Assembly (NCBI GenBank): GCA_002591705.1
Contig: PAAB01000060.1
Span: 4,038 to 15,873 of the forward strand
Direction of reading: 5' to 3'
Origin: Phycisphaerae bacterium
GTDB taxonomy: Bacteria > Planctomycetota > Phycisphaerae > Phycisphaerales > SM1A02
DNA: 11,836 nucleotides
Below, piece by piece: positions 1-8,049 of this stretch (within the stretch, counting starts at the first letter, position 1; each line of letters begins with the position of its first letter). The position numbers were made by a program, and so were the translations under genes. Under the pieces are notes generated by a model. That model worked only from the letters and a program-made list of their open reading frames with translations, was not told where the DNA came from and searched no databases.

Positions 1-497
1 CTTGCGGTGATAATCGGCGTGTTTACATAAAGAAAAGCCTGCTCTTGGAAATAATTATGAATCGAACGGGAGATCGTGTTGCGTACTCGAGCCACGGCAC
101 CAAAGGTGTTGGTGCGGGGTCGCAAATGGGCCCACTCACGAAGTTTTTCAAATGAATGTCGCTTTTTCTGAAGCGGATACTGCTCGGGGTCTGCCCAGCC
201 GTGTACTGTAACGCTCGTCGCGTGAAGCTCTGTCGCCTGCCCTTTGCCGCCAGAGGGCTTTACCTCCCCATTTACCGAGACGCTGCATCCAGCGGTGAGT
301 TTTTTGATTTCGGCCTGATAATTCGGAAGATCGCCATCACAAATGATCTGTATGTTAGCCATGCAGCTACCATCGTTCAGCTCCAAGAAACTGAAACCGG
401 CTTTGGAGTCGCGTCGCGTGCGAACCCATCCTTGCAGCAGCGCTTGTCGGCCAATAGAAGATTCCTTGCGAGCCACTGCGACTGAAAGCGTATCCAT
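1..497 (-). CDS. asnS: Asparaginyl-tRNA synthetase, N-terminal part (cut by window edge)
   Basis: This is a class II aminoacyl-tRNA synthetase that charges tRNA-Asn with asparagine in the cytoplasm. Reading from an ATG at 497 down to base 1 gives 165 uninterrupted codons. Residues 22-45 ([16 protein letters not shown], then NDGSC) are the tRNA-anticodon-binding OB-fold signature of AsnS. Residues 107-114 (YPLQKKRH) and 124-139 ([16 protein letters not shown]) are the conserved linker and start of the catalytic domain, and the fragment ends at TPIITA just before motif 2. AsnS proteins are usually about 460 residues, so roughly two thirds lies outside the window. The ATG is the only reasonable start: an in-frame TAA, which is also the stop of the transporter gene upstream, lies 24 nt before it. 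The ribosome site is weak (GGGAAAG), so translation may depend on the upstream gene. The identity is firm; what is unknown is whether the rest of the gene is intact. Confidence 0.96.
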   Translation of the reverse strand, partial: MDTLSVAVARKESSIGRQALLQGWVRTRRDSKAGFSFLELNDGSCMANIQIICDGDLPNYQAEIKKLTAGCSVSVNGEVKPSGGKGQATELHATSVTVHGWADPEQYPLQKKRHSFEKLREWAHLRPRTNTFGAVARVRNTISRSIHNYFQEQAFLYVNTPIITA

Positions 498-521
498 ACG
501 ATTGTCTTTCCCACTTTTGAT

Positions 522-2225
522 TTAAGCCGCTTTTCGCCTCGATTTCACAATGAACCCGATAATGACAAGCAAAAGATAGATCACACCTACAGCGATCACG
601 AGTGGGCCGGCGGTCGGATGACTTGCTTTATCCCAAATTGCCGTGCCCGCCGCGACAAGCGCTCCGACAACAGAGAAAATCATCAGAATATTCCATAAAA
701 ACATTTTGCCGCCCCGGGGCTTTTCATCTCCCAGCAAGCTTTTACTGTTCATCATCATTAGGAAAGTGAAATATGCGATCGGCAGAAGCATCATGCCGAA
801 ACTTGAGGTCAAGATCGCCAACCACAGCTTGGCCGGTCCATCCCAGAGCAGCGGCCAACTGGCTCCAGCAAGTCCGGCAACCACACACCCGACCAGATGT
901 GCCCTTCCACCCTGCTCTGCACCTACCAACTCGGAAAACGCGTAACCGTTGATCAACATCAGAATTACAATGGTCGAAAAACCCATGGCGAGGATGCCGA
1001 TACCAAAGATTAAATTTGCGAGCTTTGCTCCCAAAAGTGGCGCAAGTGCTTGAGAAAGTTCAAACGCATTACGCCGAACCAGCGACGCCGCCAAACGCTT
1101 TTCGCTCTCCGGGAGTGCGGCAATCGCGCCAAGTTGTTCGTCGGCACCAAGAGCCGAAAATTGCTCTTTACCCTGTTGGAACTCAAGCCGCTGAATCAAA
1201 ACCTTACTTGCACCCGCATAAAGCGGACTCTGTTGCATTTCCACCGGATCACTACTCGTCAGCGCCGGATCAACTTTCGCATGAAAGGTCGCGGCAGACG
1301 CAATCACCACGCAACTTGTCACCAGAACGTAAGGAATGGCCATTCCCGTAGCGAGATCGAAACGTGCCAGTCCGCGAAAGGGCTTGCTCCAACCCCGATT
1401 TAGCATTGAGTAAGGCAGCAGGAAGGTCATATTGATGCCCACGGCGGTTGCCGCTGCGCCGATCATCACAGCCCGCTGTTCTTTGACGAGTCGCTCAGAC
1501 CAAAATTGCTGTAGATTTTCAGGTAATTCTGTTAATAGTGCCGCCACCTGACCAGTGGGTTGATTCCACTGACGGAAATCAGGGATAAATCCGTTAAAAA
1601 TTTTTCCCCAATTGAGGCGACCATCGACGCTTAAGTAAATCACGACACCAAAAAAACAAAGAACGATCATGCCCACTAGGGCCTTGAGCAAAGTGTCAAA
1701 AAGTTTTGCTGCGGCGCCGCGCCGACCATTTAGCAGAACCACAACTAACGCTGCAACAAACAGAATTGCCGAAAGACTGACTTTAGCACTAAGTTTATCT
1801 TCAACGACCGTGGGAAATAGATTCTTCTGAAGTGCCGCAAATGAAACGCTGAATTGCGGCATGCACCAGATCATGTTGGCCATACAGGTGGCAATCAGCC
1901 AGCCCCATCCTAAGACCGGATTGATATGCTTGTTGATCGCCCGAAAAGGTCGTTCGCCGGTCGAGAGCGTGACATAACTTATGGCCGAGAGCATAATCAC
2001 ACCCATCACGATCGCAACCAACTGCAACCATAAGAGGCTTGTGCCGCCCAGCACACCAAGAAACAGGGCCCCCGCCAGTGATCCACTTCCCAGGGTGATT
2101 GCACTTTGCAACCAGCCCGGTCCGGACAATCGGACAAAGGTCTTTAAGATCGCCGAACCGCCTTGCTGCTGCGCGTCAATTAGTGCTTGTCGATTCCTCT
2201 CTACACTCGTCTCCGCCTGACTCAT
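522..2225 (-). CDS. Divergent Nramp-family transporter lacking the usual metal-site motifs
   Basis: A 567-residue polytopic inner-membrane protein of the Nramp (natural resistance-associated macrophage protein) superfamily. Family membership rests on [18 protein letters not shown] at residues 35-52, which aligns with the TM1 segment of MntH-type transporters, and on the TM6-like stretch around 251-275. In classical Nramp proteins TM1 carries DPGN and TM6 carries MPH, which bind Mn2+/Fe2+. Here they align with GSGS (46-49) and GIN (263-265), so none of the standard side-chain ligands is present. A hydrophilic segment of about 85 residues (roughly 314-399) separates two membrane parts, explaining the length compared with about 400-440 in MntH. 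The C terminus ends in a basic tail (KSRRKAA). ATG start with an AGGAAGG ribosome site 10-11 nt upstream. It lies 33 nt after trxB and 24 nt before asnS on the same strand, so it is probably cotranscribed. Substrate is unknown; calling it a manganese transporter would overreach. Confidence 0.85.
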   Translation of the reverse strand: MSQAETSVERNRQALIDAQQQGGSAILKTFVRLSGPGWLQSAITLGSGSLAGALFLGVLGGTSLLWLQLVAIVMGVIMLSAISYVTLSTGERPFRAINKHINPVLGWGWLIATCMANMIWCMPQFSVSFAALQKNLFPTVVEDKLSAKVSLSAILFVAALVVVLLNGRRGAAAKLFDTLLKALVGMIVLCFFGVVIYLSVDGRLNWGKIFNGFIPDFRQWNQPTGQVAALLTELPENLQQFWSERLVKEQRAVMIGAAATAVGINMTFLLPYSMLNRGWSKPFRGLARFDLATGMAIPYVLVTSCVVIASAATFHAKVDPALTSSDPVEMQQSPLYAGASKVLIQRLEFQQGKEQFSALGADEQLGAIAALPESEKRLAASLVRRNAFELSQALAPLLGAKLANLIFGIGILAMGFSTIVILMLINGYAFSELVGAEQGGRAHLVGCVVAGLAGASWPLLWDGPAKLWLAILTSSFGMMLLPIAYFTFLMMMNSKSLLGDEKPRGGKMFLWNILMIFSVVGALVAAGTAIWDKASHPTAGPLVIAVGVIYLLLVIIGFIVKSRRKAA

Positions 2226-2258
2226 CGCTGCATTCCCTTCCTGTGATGTGAATAGGCA

Positions 2259-3317
2259 CTACGCTTCATGCGCTGCCAAATAGCGCTCGGCATCGAGGGC
2301 GGCCATGCAACCGGTTCCCGCCGATGTAATTGCCTGTCGGTAATAGTCATCGGCAACATCTCCAGCGGCAAAGACCCCTTCGGCGCTGGTGAGTGTGCGA
2401 AATGGTTCTTTCCAGTGAACGTACCCTTTGTCGTTCATTTCAAGTTTGCCGTGCAAAAAAGAAGTATTTGGTGTGTGGCCAATTGCCACAAACATCCCGC
2501 CAACCTCGAGTTCTCTGTCCGAATCATCCACCGTACTTTTCAGCTTGAGACCGGTTACCATTTCACCATCTCCCAGCACCTCCTCCACCACACTATTCCA
2601 CACGAGTTCAATCTTCGGATGCTCCAGTGCCCGCTGTTGCATTATTTTTGAGGCCCTTAGTTTATCGCGACGATGGATCAGATAGATGGTCGCCGCATCT
2701 TTTAGATTGGCAAGATACGTAGCTTCCTCCACCGCGGAGTCGCCACCCCCAATTACCGCCAAAGGCTTACTCCGATAGATCGGCAGCGCACCGTCACACA
2801 CTGCACACGCACTCACACCCTTATTTTTATAAGATTCTTCCGAATCGAGGCCCAGATAATTGGCTCGAGCGCCTGTAGCAATAATCACAGTCTGGCTCTC
2901 GACTGGATCACCTTTTGTGGGAATTACCTTTAAAGGCTGACTACTGAAGTCAACATCCAAAATATCATCACTCACTACTCGCGTTTGAAAATTCAGGGCC
3001 TGCTGCTTCATCAGCTCCATCAGCTCCACGCCCTGCACCGCATAGTGTGGCTTGCCATCGCGTTCTTCGCTCGGGATAGGTGGCAAATTCCATTGGCGAT
3101 CTTTATCGACAGACGTTTCAATAAATTCGCGGACATTTCCGAACGGAAATCCCGGATAATTTTCCACTTCGGTTGTAAAAGCTAACTGACCGAGAGGAAT
3201 CATTTCTGGTTTTACAGTGCCCTCAAATAAAAGCGGATTCAAATTCGCACGCGCTGCATAAATGGCCGCCGACCAGCCGGCTGGACCACTGCCGATAATC
3301 ACAACTTTTTCAGACAA
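2259..3317 (-). CDS. trxB: Thioredoxin reductase (NADPH), with extra internal segment
   Basis: A cytoplasmic FAD enzyme that passes electrons from NADPH to thioredoxin. The 352-residue protein has the FAD-binding GSGPAG at 9-14, the redox-active CAVC at 171-174, the NADPH-binding GGGDSA at 190-195, HRRDKLRAS soon after, and the C-terminal FAD motif GVFAAGDV followed by [18 protein letters not shown], very close to the E. coli enzyme. Against the usual 315-320 residues it has about 35 extra, between NYPGFP (53-58) and GVELMELM (96-103), inside the FAD domain. The usual GGQL reads LGQL (42-45). The start codon is TTG at 3317: an AGGAG ribosome site lies 6-7 nt upstream and the N terminus fits the family exactly from there. 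It is the first gene of a trxB, Nramp-like, asnS run, with a promoter at 3394-3421. Ferredoxin/flavin-type paralogues are possible in this family, but CAVC and the conserved ends favour true TrxB. Confidence 0.94.
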   Translation of the reverse strand: MSEKVVIIGSGPAGWSAAIYAARANLNPLLFEGTVKPEMIPLGQLAFTTEVENYPGFPFGNVREFIETSVDKDRQWNLPPIPSEERDGKPHYAVQGVELMELMKQQALNFQTRVVSDDILDVDFSSQPLKVIPTKGDPVESQTVIIATGARANYLGLDSEESYKNKGVSACAVCDGALPIYRSKPLAVIGGGDSAVEEATYLANLKDAATIYLIHRRDKLRASKIMQQRALEHPKIELVWNSVVEEVLGDGEMVTGLKLKSTVDDSDRELEVGGMFVAIGHTPNTSFLHGKLEMNDKGYVHWKEPFRTLTSAEGVFAAGDVADDYYRQAITSAGTGCMAALDAERYLAAHEA

Positions 3318-3393
3318 GATTATCTCCTCTTCTCCGCATTTGGCGGATTGGATGTGTTTTCAAATCCGGCTCGGGGCCAAAGATCACGGGCTC

Positions 3394-3421
3394 ATTATAA
3401 AGGCTCACACAAAGGCGTCTA
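3394..3421 (-). promoter_or_regulatory. Sigma70-like promoter for the trxB operon
   Basis: On the minus strand, TAGACG (4 of 6 matches to the -35 consensus) is followed after 16 nt by a perfect TATAAT at 3394-3399. This would start transcription near 3387, giving a leader of about 70 nt before the trxB TTG codon. No other convincing pair was seen between trxB and the divergent cstA. Confidence 0.6.
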
Positions 3422-3471
3422 CTGACTCAGGGGATGCATTCAGCTTGCCCCCGCAGAGTGAGTTCGGTATC

Positions 3472-3490
3472 GTGTGGAGACTCTTCACAC
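3472..3490 (+). promoter_or_regulatory. Small hairpin / inverted repeat just upstream of cstA
   Basis: The sequence GTGTGGAG-ACT-CTTCACAC forms an 8-bp stem (one G-T wobble) with a 3-nt loop, ending 14 nt before the cstA ATG. It could be an operator or an RNA hairpin near the ribosome site. A weak candidate promoter (TTGCCC at 3445-3450, 17 nt, TATCGT at 3468-3473) overlaps its left edge. Function is not shown by the sequence. Confidence 0.35.
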
Positions 3491-3504
3491 TGGCGGATTA
3501 AAGC

Positions 3505-5454
3505 ATGAGTACCATTCTGATTGCCAGTGGCGCCTTCATCACGTATCTCATCGCTTACCATACGTACGGGCGTTGGATCGCCCGAAAAATTTTTGGTCTT
3601 AATTCGCAGGCTAGGGTGCCTAGTCATGAACTGCGGGACGATGTTGATTTCGTCCCCACGCGGAAAGAGATAATCTTCGGGCATCACTTCACCAGCATTG
3701 CCGGAACCGGTCCGATTGTGGGGCCAGCCATTGCCGTATTCTGGGGCTGGCTTCCAGCGTTGGTGTGGGTCGTACTAGGGGCCATCTTTATTGGAGCCGT
3801 CCACGACTTCGGAGCCTTGGTAATAAGTTTGCGCAATCGAGGACAAACCATCGGTGAAGTCGCAGGAAGAATTATTTCGCCAAGGGCGAAATTATTTTTT
3901 CTGACCGTATTGTTTCTGGCTCTGTCGATCGTTCTCGCGATTTTCGGTCTGGTGATTGCGGGGATCTTTAAAATGTTTCCTGAATCGGTCCTCTCAGTAT
4001 GGTTGGAGGTTCCGCTGGCCGCAATGATCGGTTTTTATGTCTATCGTCGCGGTGGACGGCTGCTGGGTCCCTCCATCGGAGCACTAATCCTAATGTATGT
4101 AGCAGTCTATCTCGGCGCGTATTTTTTTCCGGTTCCTGTTACCGATTTATTTTGCACGCAACTTGCCACCACATTAGGCATCAGCCAACAATGGCTGAAC
4201 CCGACAATTTTTTGGACTGTTATCCTGATGGGATATTGTTTTATTGCATCTGTGCTACCAGTTTGGACGCTGCTTCAACCACGTGACTACATCAACAGCC
4301 ATCAATTGTTGGTGGCCTTGGGCCTACTGGTGTTGGGATTGGGATTCGCCGGTATCACTGGGCAGGCAGACCTAGTAGCAACCACTCCCGCTATTACGTC
4401 CTGGTCAGTGCTTGGAACAACCGGCGCTCCGCCGATCTGGCCGTTCTTATTTATCACCATTGCCTGTGGTGCAGTGAGTGGATTTCATTGTCTCGTTGCC
4501 AGTGGCACCTCCAGTAAACAACTTGCCAATGAGGAGGACGCGCAGTACGTCGGTTACGGGGCAATGTTGGTCGAGGGGATGCTTGCTGTTCTGGTGATTC
4601 TGGCCTGTACGGCTGGCTTGGGTATCGGCAAGTTTGAACGGATCACAATAACCGGTGGCGATCACACCTATCGGGCGGTACTTGATACGGATGGGAAACC
4701 CCTCGCGGGTCAGGCAGCATGGGAACATCATTACGACACGAGTAAGAAGTGGTCTGATTTTCGTCTGCCACAGAAAGTGGGTGCCTTTGTCGAAGGAGGC
4801 GGAAATTTTCTGTCTACTTTAGGCATACCAATGAAGTTAGGGGTCGGGATCATGGCCGTTCTGGTTGCTAGTTTTGCCGCAACAACCCTCGATACCGCCA
4901 CACGACTTCAACGCTATGTCATTCAAGAGTTAGCGCAAACGGCAAAGATACCCTGGTTGCGCGGGAAATATGTGGCCACTCTGATCGCCGTTTTACTCGG
5001 GTTGGGAATTGCGATGCTGCCTGGCTCTGGAGGAATTTATGGAACCGGGGGAATGCTGCTATGGCCTCTGTTTGGTGCCGTGAATCAATTGCTTGCCGGC
5101 CTAGCATTCCTGGTTATCGTATTTTATCTCCTTCGACGCGGGAAGCCGATTGCCTTCGCGGTGCCACCGTTATTATTAATGATCATTTTGCCGACATGGG
5201 CCATTTTGTGGCAGATGTTCAACGGCGCAAGCGGTTGGTTCTATCCGCTTTGGCAGATGGCCAGCGGCCAGACGACTTGGCAATGGCAACAGTCCCATCT
5301 GCTCTTCGGGTTCGGCTTAGGGATTCTCATTCTGCAGATATGGATGCTTTTGGAAGCTGCTTACCTCTGGCCCCGAGTTCGCGGTGTGCTCGAAAATGAT
5401 ATGCCACCGCTAAATACAACTGAAGAATCACAACCGGGTCGAGGGTGTTGTTAA
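3505..5454 (+). CDS. cstA: Carbon starvation protein CstA family transporter
   Basis: A 649-residue inner-membrane protein of the CstA family, whose characterised members (E. coli CstA and BtsT) take up peptides and/or pyruvate. The family signature is unmistakable: KEIIFGHHFTSIAGTGPIVG from residue 54, the HDFGAL segment at 100-105, and a second conserved block from about residue 457 (AATTLDTATRLQRYVIQEL). More than a dozen hydrophobic segments are spread along the chain, and a charged loop of about 70 residues lies near 375-445. It is a little shorter than the E. coli proteins (about 700), mostly through a short C-terminal tail after the last membrane helix. ATG start; the ribosome site is poor (GGCGG about 9 nt upstream), and a hairpin sits just before it. 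The gene stands alone on its strand, divergent from trxB and convergent with proA, so it is probably monocistronic. Family call is firm; substrate is inferred. Confidence 0.94.
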   Translation: MSTILIASGAFITYLIAYHTYGRWIARKIFGLNSQARVPSHELRDDVDFVPTRKEIIFGHHFTSIAGTGPIVGPAIAVFWGWLPALVWVVLGAIFIGAVHDFGALVISLRNRGQTIGEVAGRIISPRAKLFFLTVLFLALSIVLAIFGLVIAGIFKMFPESVLSVWLEVPLAAMIGFYVYRRGGRLLGPSIGALILMYVAVYLGAYFFPVPVTDLFCTQLATTLGISQQWLNPTIFWTVILMGYCFIASVLPVWTLLQPRDYINSHQLLVALGLLVLGLGFAGITGQADLVATTPAITSWSVLGTTGAPPIWPFLFITIACGAVSGFHCLVASGTSSKQLANEEDAQYVGYGAMLVEGMLAVLVILACTAGLGIGKFERITITGGDHTYRAVLDTDGKPLAGQAAWEHHYDTSKKWSDFRLPQKVGAFVEGGGNFLSTLGIPMKLGVGIMAVLVASFAATTLDTATRLQRYVIQELAQTAKIPWLRGKYVATLIAVLLGLGIAMLPGSGGIYGTGGMLLWPLFGAVNQLLAGLAFLVIVFYLLRRGKPIAFAVPPLLLMIILPTWAILWQMFNGASGWFYPLWQMASGQTTWQWQQSHLLFGFGLGILILQIWMLLEAAYLWPRVRGVLENDMPPLNTTEESQPGRGCC

Positions 5455-5480
5455 AGGTGCCGGTGATCTTTCGGTGGTAT

Positions 5481-5499
5481 TTATTGGCTTGTCCAATAA
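5481..5499. terminator. Possible weak hairpin between convergent cstA and proA
   Basis: TTATTGG-CTTGT-CCAATAA makes a 7-bp stem with a 5-nt loop in the 45-nt gap between the two convergent genes, directly abutting the proA stop codon. It is AU-rich and no clear T-run follows on either strand, so an intrinsic terminator is only a possibility. Confidence 0.3.
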
Positions 5500-6774
5500 T
5501 CAACTACGAATCTGTCCGCTTCCCTGCACGATGTACTTGTAACTAGTCAATTCTTTGAGACCGCACGGTCCGCGGGCATGGAACTTATCGGTGCTGATGC
5601 CGATCTCAGCACCGAGTCCGAATTCTCCGCCATCGTTAAAGCGGGTACTAGCGTTAATCATCACCGCAGCGGTATCGACTTCAGTGGCAAATTGGTCTGC
5701 TGCACGCTCCGACTCGGTAACAATCGCATCGGTATGTTTGCTACCATATCTGTTGATGTGGGCCACAGCTTCTTCCAGTGTAGGAACAATCCGCACCGAG
5801 ATTACCGGTCCTAGAAATTCAGCCTCGTAATCCGCATCGCTCGCGGCGGTAGCGGTCGGACAAAGGTTAAGCGTCTGAGCGTCACCGCGTATCTCCACTC
5901 CCTCGGCCCGAAGCTTTTCACAAACGCGTGGGACAAATTCGTTGGCTACATCTGCGTGAATGACCAGCGACTCGGCGGCATTGCAGACGCCCATCCGTTG
6001 ACATTTGGAGTTCTGCACGATCGATTCGGCCATTTGCAAATCGGCATTCGCATCGACGTAAACGTGACAATTTCCACTGAAATGCTTGATGACTGGCATC
6101 TCTGCCTCGGCGGCAACACGACGAATTAGACCCTCGCCACCACGCGGAATGGCTAAGTCGATCAACTCAGGAAGCGCTAAAAAATGGCCCACCGCCTCAC
6201 GATCGGCAACCGATACCAACTGCACCGCATCAACGGGAACGCCTTTTTCTTCGGCTACACCGCGGAGAATATCGACAATCGCTCGGCTCGAATGTGCGGC
6301 TTCTTTTCCACCACGTAAAATAACAGCGTTGCCACTTTTCACACACAACGCGGCCGCGTCGGCCGTCACGTTAGGTCGAGATTCGTAAACAAAAAAGACA
6401 ACACCTAAAGGCACTCGAATTTTTTGGAGTTGTAGCCCGTTGGGCCGAGTCGTCGTTTCCATCACTTCACCGATCGGCTCGGGAAATTCAGCGACTTGTT
6501 CCATGCCCTGCGCGATACCGTCGATTCTTTCACTCGACAGACGGAGTCGGTCAGCCTGAGCATCGGAAAGTCCGAATCCCGGCGCTGCTTCAAGGTCTAA
6601 AGAGTTAGCTGTCAGCAGTTCACCCTCTTTCGCGCGCAACTGGGCCGCGGACTCGCGAAGCCATGAATTTTTTGTCTCGGCGGAAACCTTTATCAGGCCC
6701 TCGGCGGCAATCCGTGCACGTCTTGCTGTTTTCAGACAATAGCTTTCTAATTCATTTTCCAGGGCGGTTGTCAT
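5500..6774 (-). CDS. proA: Glutamate-5-semialdehyde dehydrogenase (gamma-glutamyl phosphate reductase)
   Basis: This cytoplasmic enzyme reduces gamma-glutamyl phosphate with NADPH to glutamate-5-semialdehyde, the second step of proline synthesis from glutamate. The 424-residue length matches the family (about 415-420). Visible landmarks are PLGVVFFVYESRPNVTADAA at 122-141, the cofactor-binding KSGNAVILRGG (146-156), RGGEGLIRRV (211-220), the HFSGNCHVYVD block (231-241) and the catalytic cysteine C264 in GVCNAAESL. The nucleophile and surrounding residues are all intact. ATG start; the GGAG ribosome site 10 nt upstream lies inside the last codons of the FHA gene, only 7 nt separating the two reading frames, which suggests translational coupling. 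The partner gene proB (glutamate 5-kinase) is not in the window. Confidence 0.96.
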   Translation of the reverse strand: MTTALENELESYCLKTARRARIAAEGLIKVSAETKNSWLRESAAQLRAKEGELLTANSLDLEAAPGFGLSDAQADRLRLSSERIDGIAQGMEQVAEFPEPIGEVMETTTRPNGLQLQKIRVPLGVVFFVYESRPNVTADAAALCVKSGNAVILRGGKEAAHSSRAIVDILRGVAEEKGVPVDAVQLVSVADREAVGHFLALPELIDLAIPRGGEGLIRRVAAEAEMPVIKHFSGNCHVYVDANADLQMAESIVQNSKCQRMGVCNAAESLVIHADVANEFVPRVCEKLRAEGVEIRGDAQTLNLCPTATAASDADYEAEFLGPVISVRIVPTLEEAVAHINRYGSKHTDAIVTESERAADQFATEVDTAAVMINASTRFNDGGEFGLGAEIGISTDKFHARGPCGLKELTSYKYIVQGSGQIRS

Positions 6775-6781
6775 AATGGAT

Positions 6782-7459
6782 TTACTCCATTTCTGGTGGT
6801 TCAGTGATTTTTCTCAAGTAATCGCTCAACCGCGCCTGCAAGTCGACTAGATTCTGCCAATGCCGTTGTTCTAGAAGCATCTGCTCTCCTTGCTCATCAA
6901 CTGCTTTACCGGTTGTCAAAAGATCGCCAACGCGAAGATGCAAATATTCTACCAACTCTGAAAGCTGCGCTGCCTGGCAGGGGGAAAGAGACTCCGGTAA
7001 CTCGGGTTGCTGGAGTGAATGTAGTGTGGCTTGGATATCCGGATCGCTGTTCCAGTGAATTTCAAAATCGAGCGGGGCAGCCTGATCGTCCTTAGTCCCT
7101 CCATCCGCGAGGAGCACATCACTATGATCATCGCGTCCTCGAATTTGTGCCAACCGCTCTGCAATTTGATCCTCTGTACCAAATAGCAATAGAGAGCGAC
7201 CGAGGCTTACAAGATCACCGTATCGCAGAATGCGAAGCCGAATCTCATCACCATTGACTTTTGTCCCATTGGTACTCTCAAGGTCTGTGAGAATAAATTT
7301 GGAATTATCCTCCTGGATCTTGATATGAAAACGGCTTATTCGCTCGTCATTCAGCTGAATTGAATTGCCCTCTTCGCGACCAATGGTGACCGGTAAAGGG
7401 AGATTGTCGAAAGTTTTTCCTCGATCAGCACCGTCTAAAACTCGTAAAGTAATGGACAC
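6782..7459 (-). CDS. FHA-domain protein with helical C terminus
   Basis: A 225-residue soluble protein with an N-terminal forkhead-associated domain (about residues 3-94), a module that binds phosphothreonine peptides. All the usual phosphopeptide-contact residues are present: GRE (27-29), SRFH (42-45), and STNGT plus VNG (62-70). After an acidic linker (about 100-135) comes a mostly helical region (about 155-215, with LSELVEYLHLRVGDLL) that I cannot assign to a named family. It has no signal peptide or membrane segment. The start is GTG at 7459, supported by GAGGAG 10 nt upstream; no ATG fits. It is the first gene of a two-gene unit with proA, under the promoter at 7519-7548. It may read Ser/Thr kinase signals, which are common in Planctomycetota, but no kinase is encoded here. 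The FHA call is firm and any partner is unknown. Confidence 0.9.
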   Translation of the reverse strand: MSITLRVLDGADRGKTFDNLPLPVTIGREEGNSIQLNDERISRFHIKIQEDNSKFILTDLESTNGTKVNGDEIRLRILRYGDLVSLGRSLLLFGTEDQIAERLAQIRGRDDHSDVLLADGGTKDDQAAPLDFEIHWNSDPDIQATLHSLQQPELPESLSPCQAAQLSELVEYLHLRVGDLLTTGKAVDEQGEQMLLEQRHWQNLVDLQARLSDYLRKITEPPEME

Positions 7460-7518
7460 TTTAGACGGACTCCTCGGTGCTGCTCAATCAGGCTAATATG
7501 CTTTTATCAGATAACTTC

Positions 7519-7548
7519 ATTAGAGAGATAGAAAACGGTTTCCGTCAA
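7519..7548 (-). promoter_or_regulatory. Sigma70-like promoter for the FHA-proA operon
   Basis: On the minus strand TTGACG (5 of 6) at 7543-7548 is followed after 18 nt by TCTAAT (5 of 6) at 7519-7524. Transcription would start near 7512, about 50 nt before the GTG start. It lies back to back with the tRNA promoter on the other strand. Confidence 0.6.
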
Positions 7549-7552
7549 GCCG

Positions 7553-7581
7553 TTGCGAAAGGGGTGGAGAGACCCTATTCT
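7553..7581 (+). promoter_or_regulatory. Candidate promoter for the tRNA-Arg gene
   Basis: TTGCGA (4 of 6) at 7553-7558, a 17-nt spacer, then TATTCT (4 of 6) at 7576-7581. The predicted start near 7588 leaves a leader of about 50 nt before the tRNA. The position fits well, but the match is moderate. Confidence 0.45.
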
Positions 7582-7607
7582 TAAGGCATCTCTGACCTAA
7601 CTGCAGA

Positions 7608-7628
7608 AGCCCGCGCGAGCGGAGGGCT
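7608..7628 (+). ncRNA. GC-rich hairpin in the tRNA-Arg precursor leader
   Basis: AGCCC at 7608-7612 pairs with GGGCT at 7624-7628; inside it GC and GC flank a GCGA loop of the GNRA type (7615-7618), with GGA left as a bulge. An alternative pairing CCGC-GCGA-GCGG (7611-7622) uses the same loop. It ends 10 nt before the tRNA, so it would lie in the 5' leader removed by RNase P. This is a structural element seen by eye, not a named RNA family. Confidence 0.35.
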
Positions 7629-7638
7629 GCATGGTTGA

Positions 7639-7712
7639 GCGCCCGTGGCGCAACTGGATAGCGCATCGGTCTTCGGAACCGAGGGTTGTAGGTTCGAATC
7701 CTACCGGGCGTG
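7639..7712 (+). tRNA. tRNA-Arg (anticodon UCG)
   Basis: A complete cloverleaf can be folded by hand. The acceptor stem is GCGCCCG/CGGGCGT (G1-U72 wobble), the D stem GCGC/GCGC, the anticodon stem TCGGT/ACCGA with loop CTTCGGA and anticodon TCG at 7673-7675, the variable loop GGGTT, and the T arm GTAGG-TTCGAAT-CCTAC. The discriminator base is G7712. It decodes CGA and probably other CGN arginine codons. The 3' CCA is not encoded and must be added by the CCA-adding enzyme. Its 3' end lies 24 nt from the end of the convergent small membrane-protein gene. Confidence 0.96.
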
Positions 7713-7736
7713 CTTTACTGAATAACGGCAAATTAC

Positions 7737-8000
7737 TTACTGCCTCGGATTCGCGTTCCGGGATGACTTTACAAGTGGAATATCAATCCCCAGATATTTC
7801 AGACAGGCAAGAAATAAAAGCATAATCAGCCCCTCGTCTACATTCCCGATAAAGGGAATTGAATCCGGAATGAATTCAAAAAATCCAGCCGTTGGATTAA
7901 GCATATAAACGACGCAAAAAATCGCGACCGCCACCGCGACGAGCGTGCCGAGAACCGTTCTTCTAGGTCGGTCTGATACAGAAGCGATTTCTTTATTCAT
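7737..8000 (-). CDS. Small DUF1232-like membrane protein
   Basis: An 87-residue protein with two hydrophobic segments, about residues 15-34 and 57-72. Between and into the second one runs the DUF1232 (YkvA-like) pattern: P36, then EFIPDSIPFIGNVDE at 42-56, matching the family's DxIPDxIPxxGxxDD layout, with E replacing the usual first D. Function of the family is not known. ATG start with AGGG 9 nt upstream. The gene is alone on its transcript as far as can be seen, with its own promoter at 8022-8049, and converges on tRNA-Arg. The family assignment rests on one short motif but the motif is clear. Confidence 0.8.
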   Translation of the reverse strand: MNKEIASVSDRPRRTVLGTLVAVAVAIFCVVYMLNPTAGFFEFIPDSIPFIGNVDEGLIMLLFLACLKYLGIDIPLVKSSRNANPRQ

Positions 8001-8021
8001 GGTTTTTTGCCCTATGCTTGG

Positions 8022-8049
8022 AAAATAATTTTTCTGTTGCGACTGCCAA
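8022..8049 (-). promoter_or_regulatory. Candidate promoter for the DUF1232-like gene
   Basis: On the minus strand TTGGCA (5 of 6) at 8044-8049, a 16-nt spacer and TATTTT (4 of 6) at 8022-8027. Predicted transcription start near 8015, about 15 nt before the ATG at 8000, which is short but workable. The -35 box touches the palindrome at 8048-8061. Confidence 0.45.

Noticed and set aside
156..485. A 109-codon plus-strand frame at the left edge
   Set aside because: It is antisense to asnS, whose protein matches the family along the whole stretch.
522..2225. Naming the Nramp-like gene mntH
   Set aside because: The metal-binding motifs that justify that name are missing, and the length differs by over 100 residues.
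7631..7825. A 64-codon plus-strand frame
   Set aside because: It runs straight through the tRNA-Arg gene and then antisense to the DUF1232-like gene; its apparent protein is translated tRNA.
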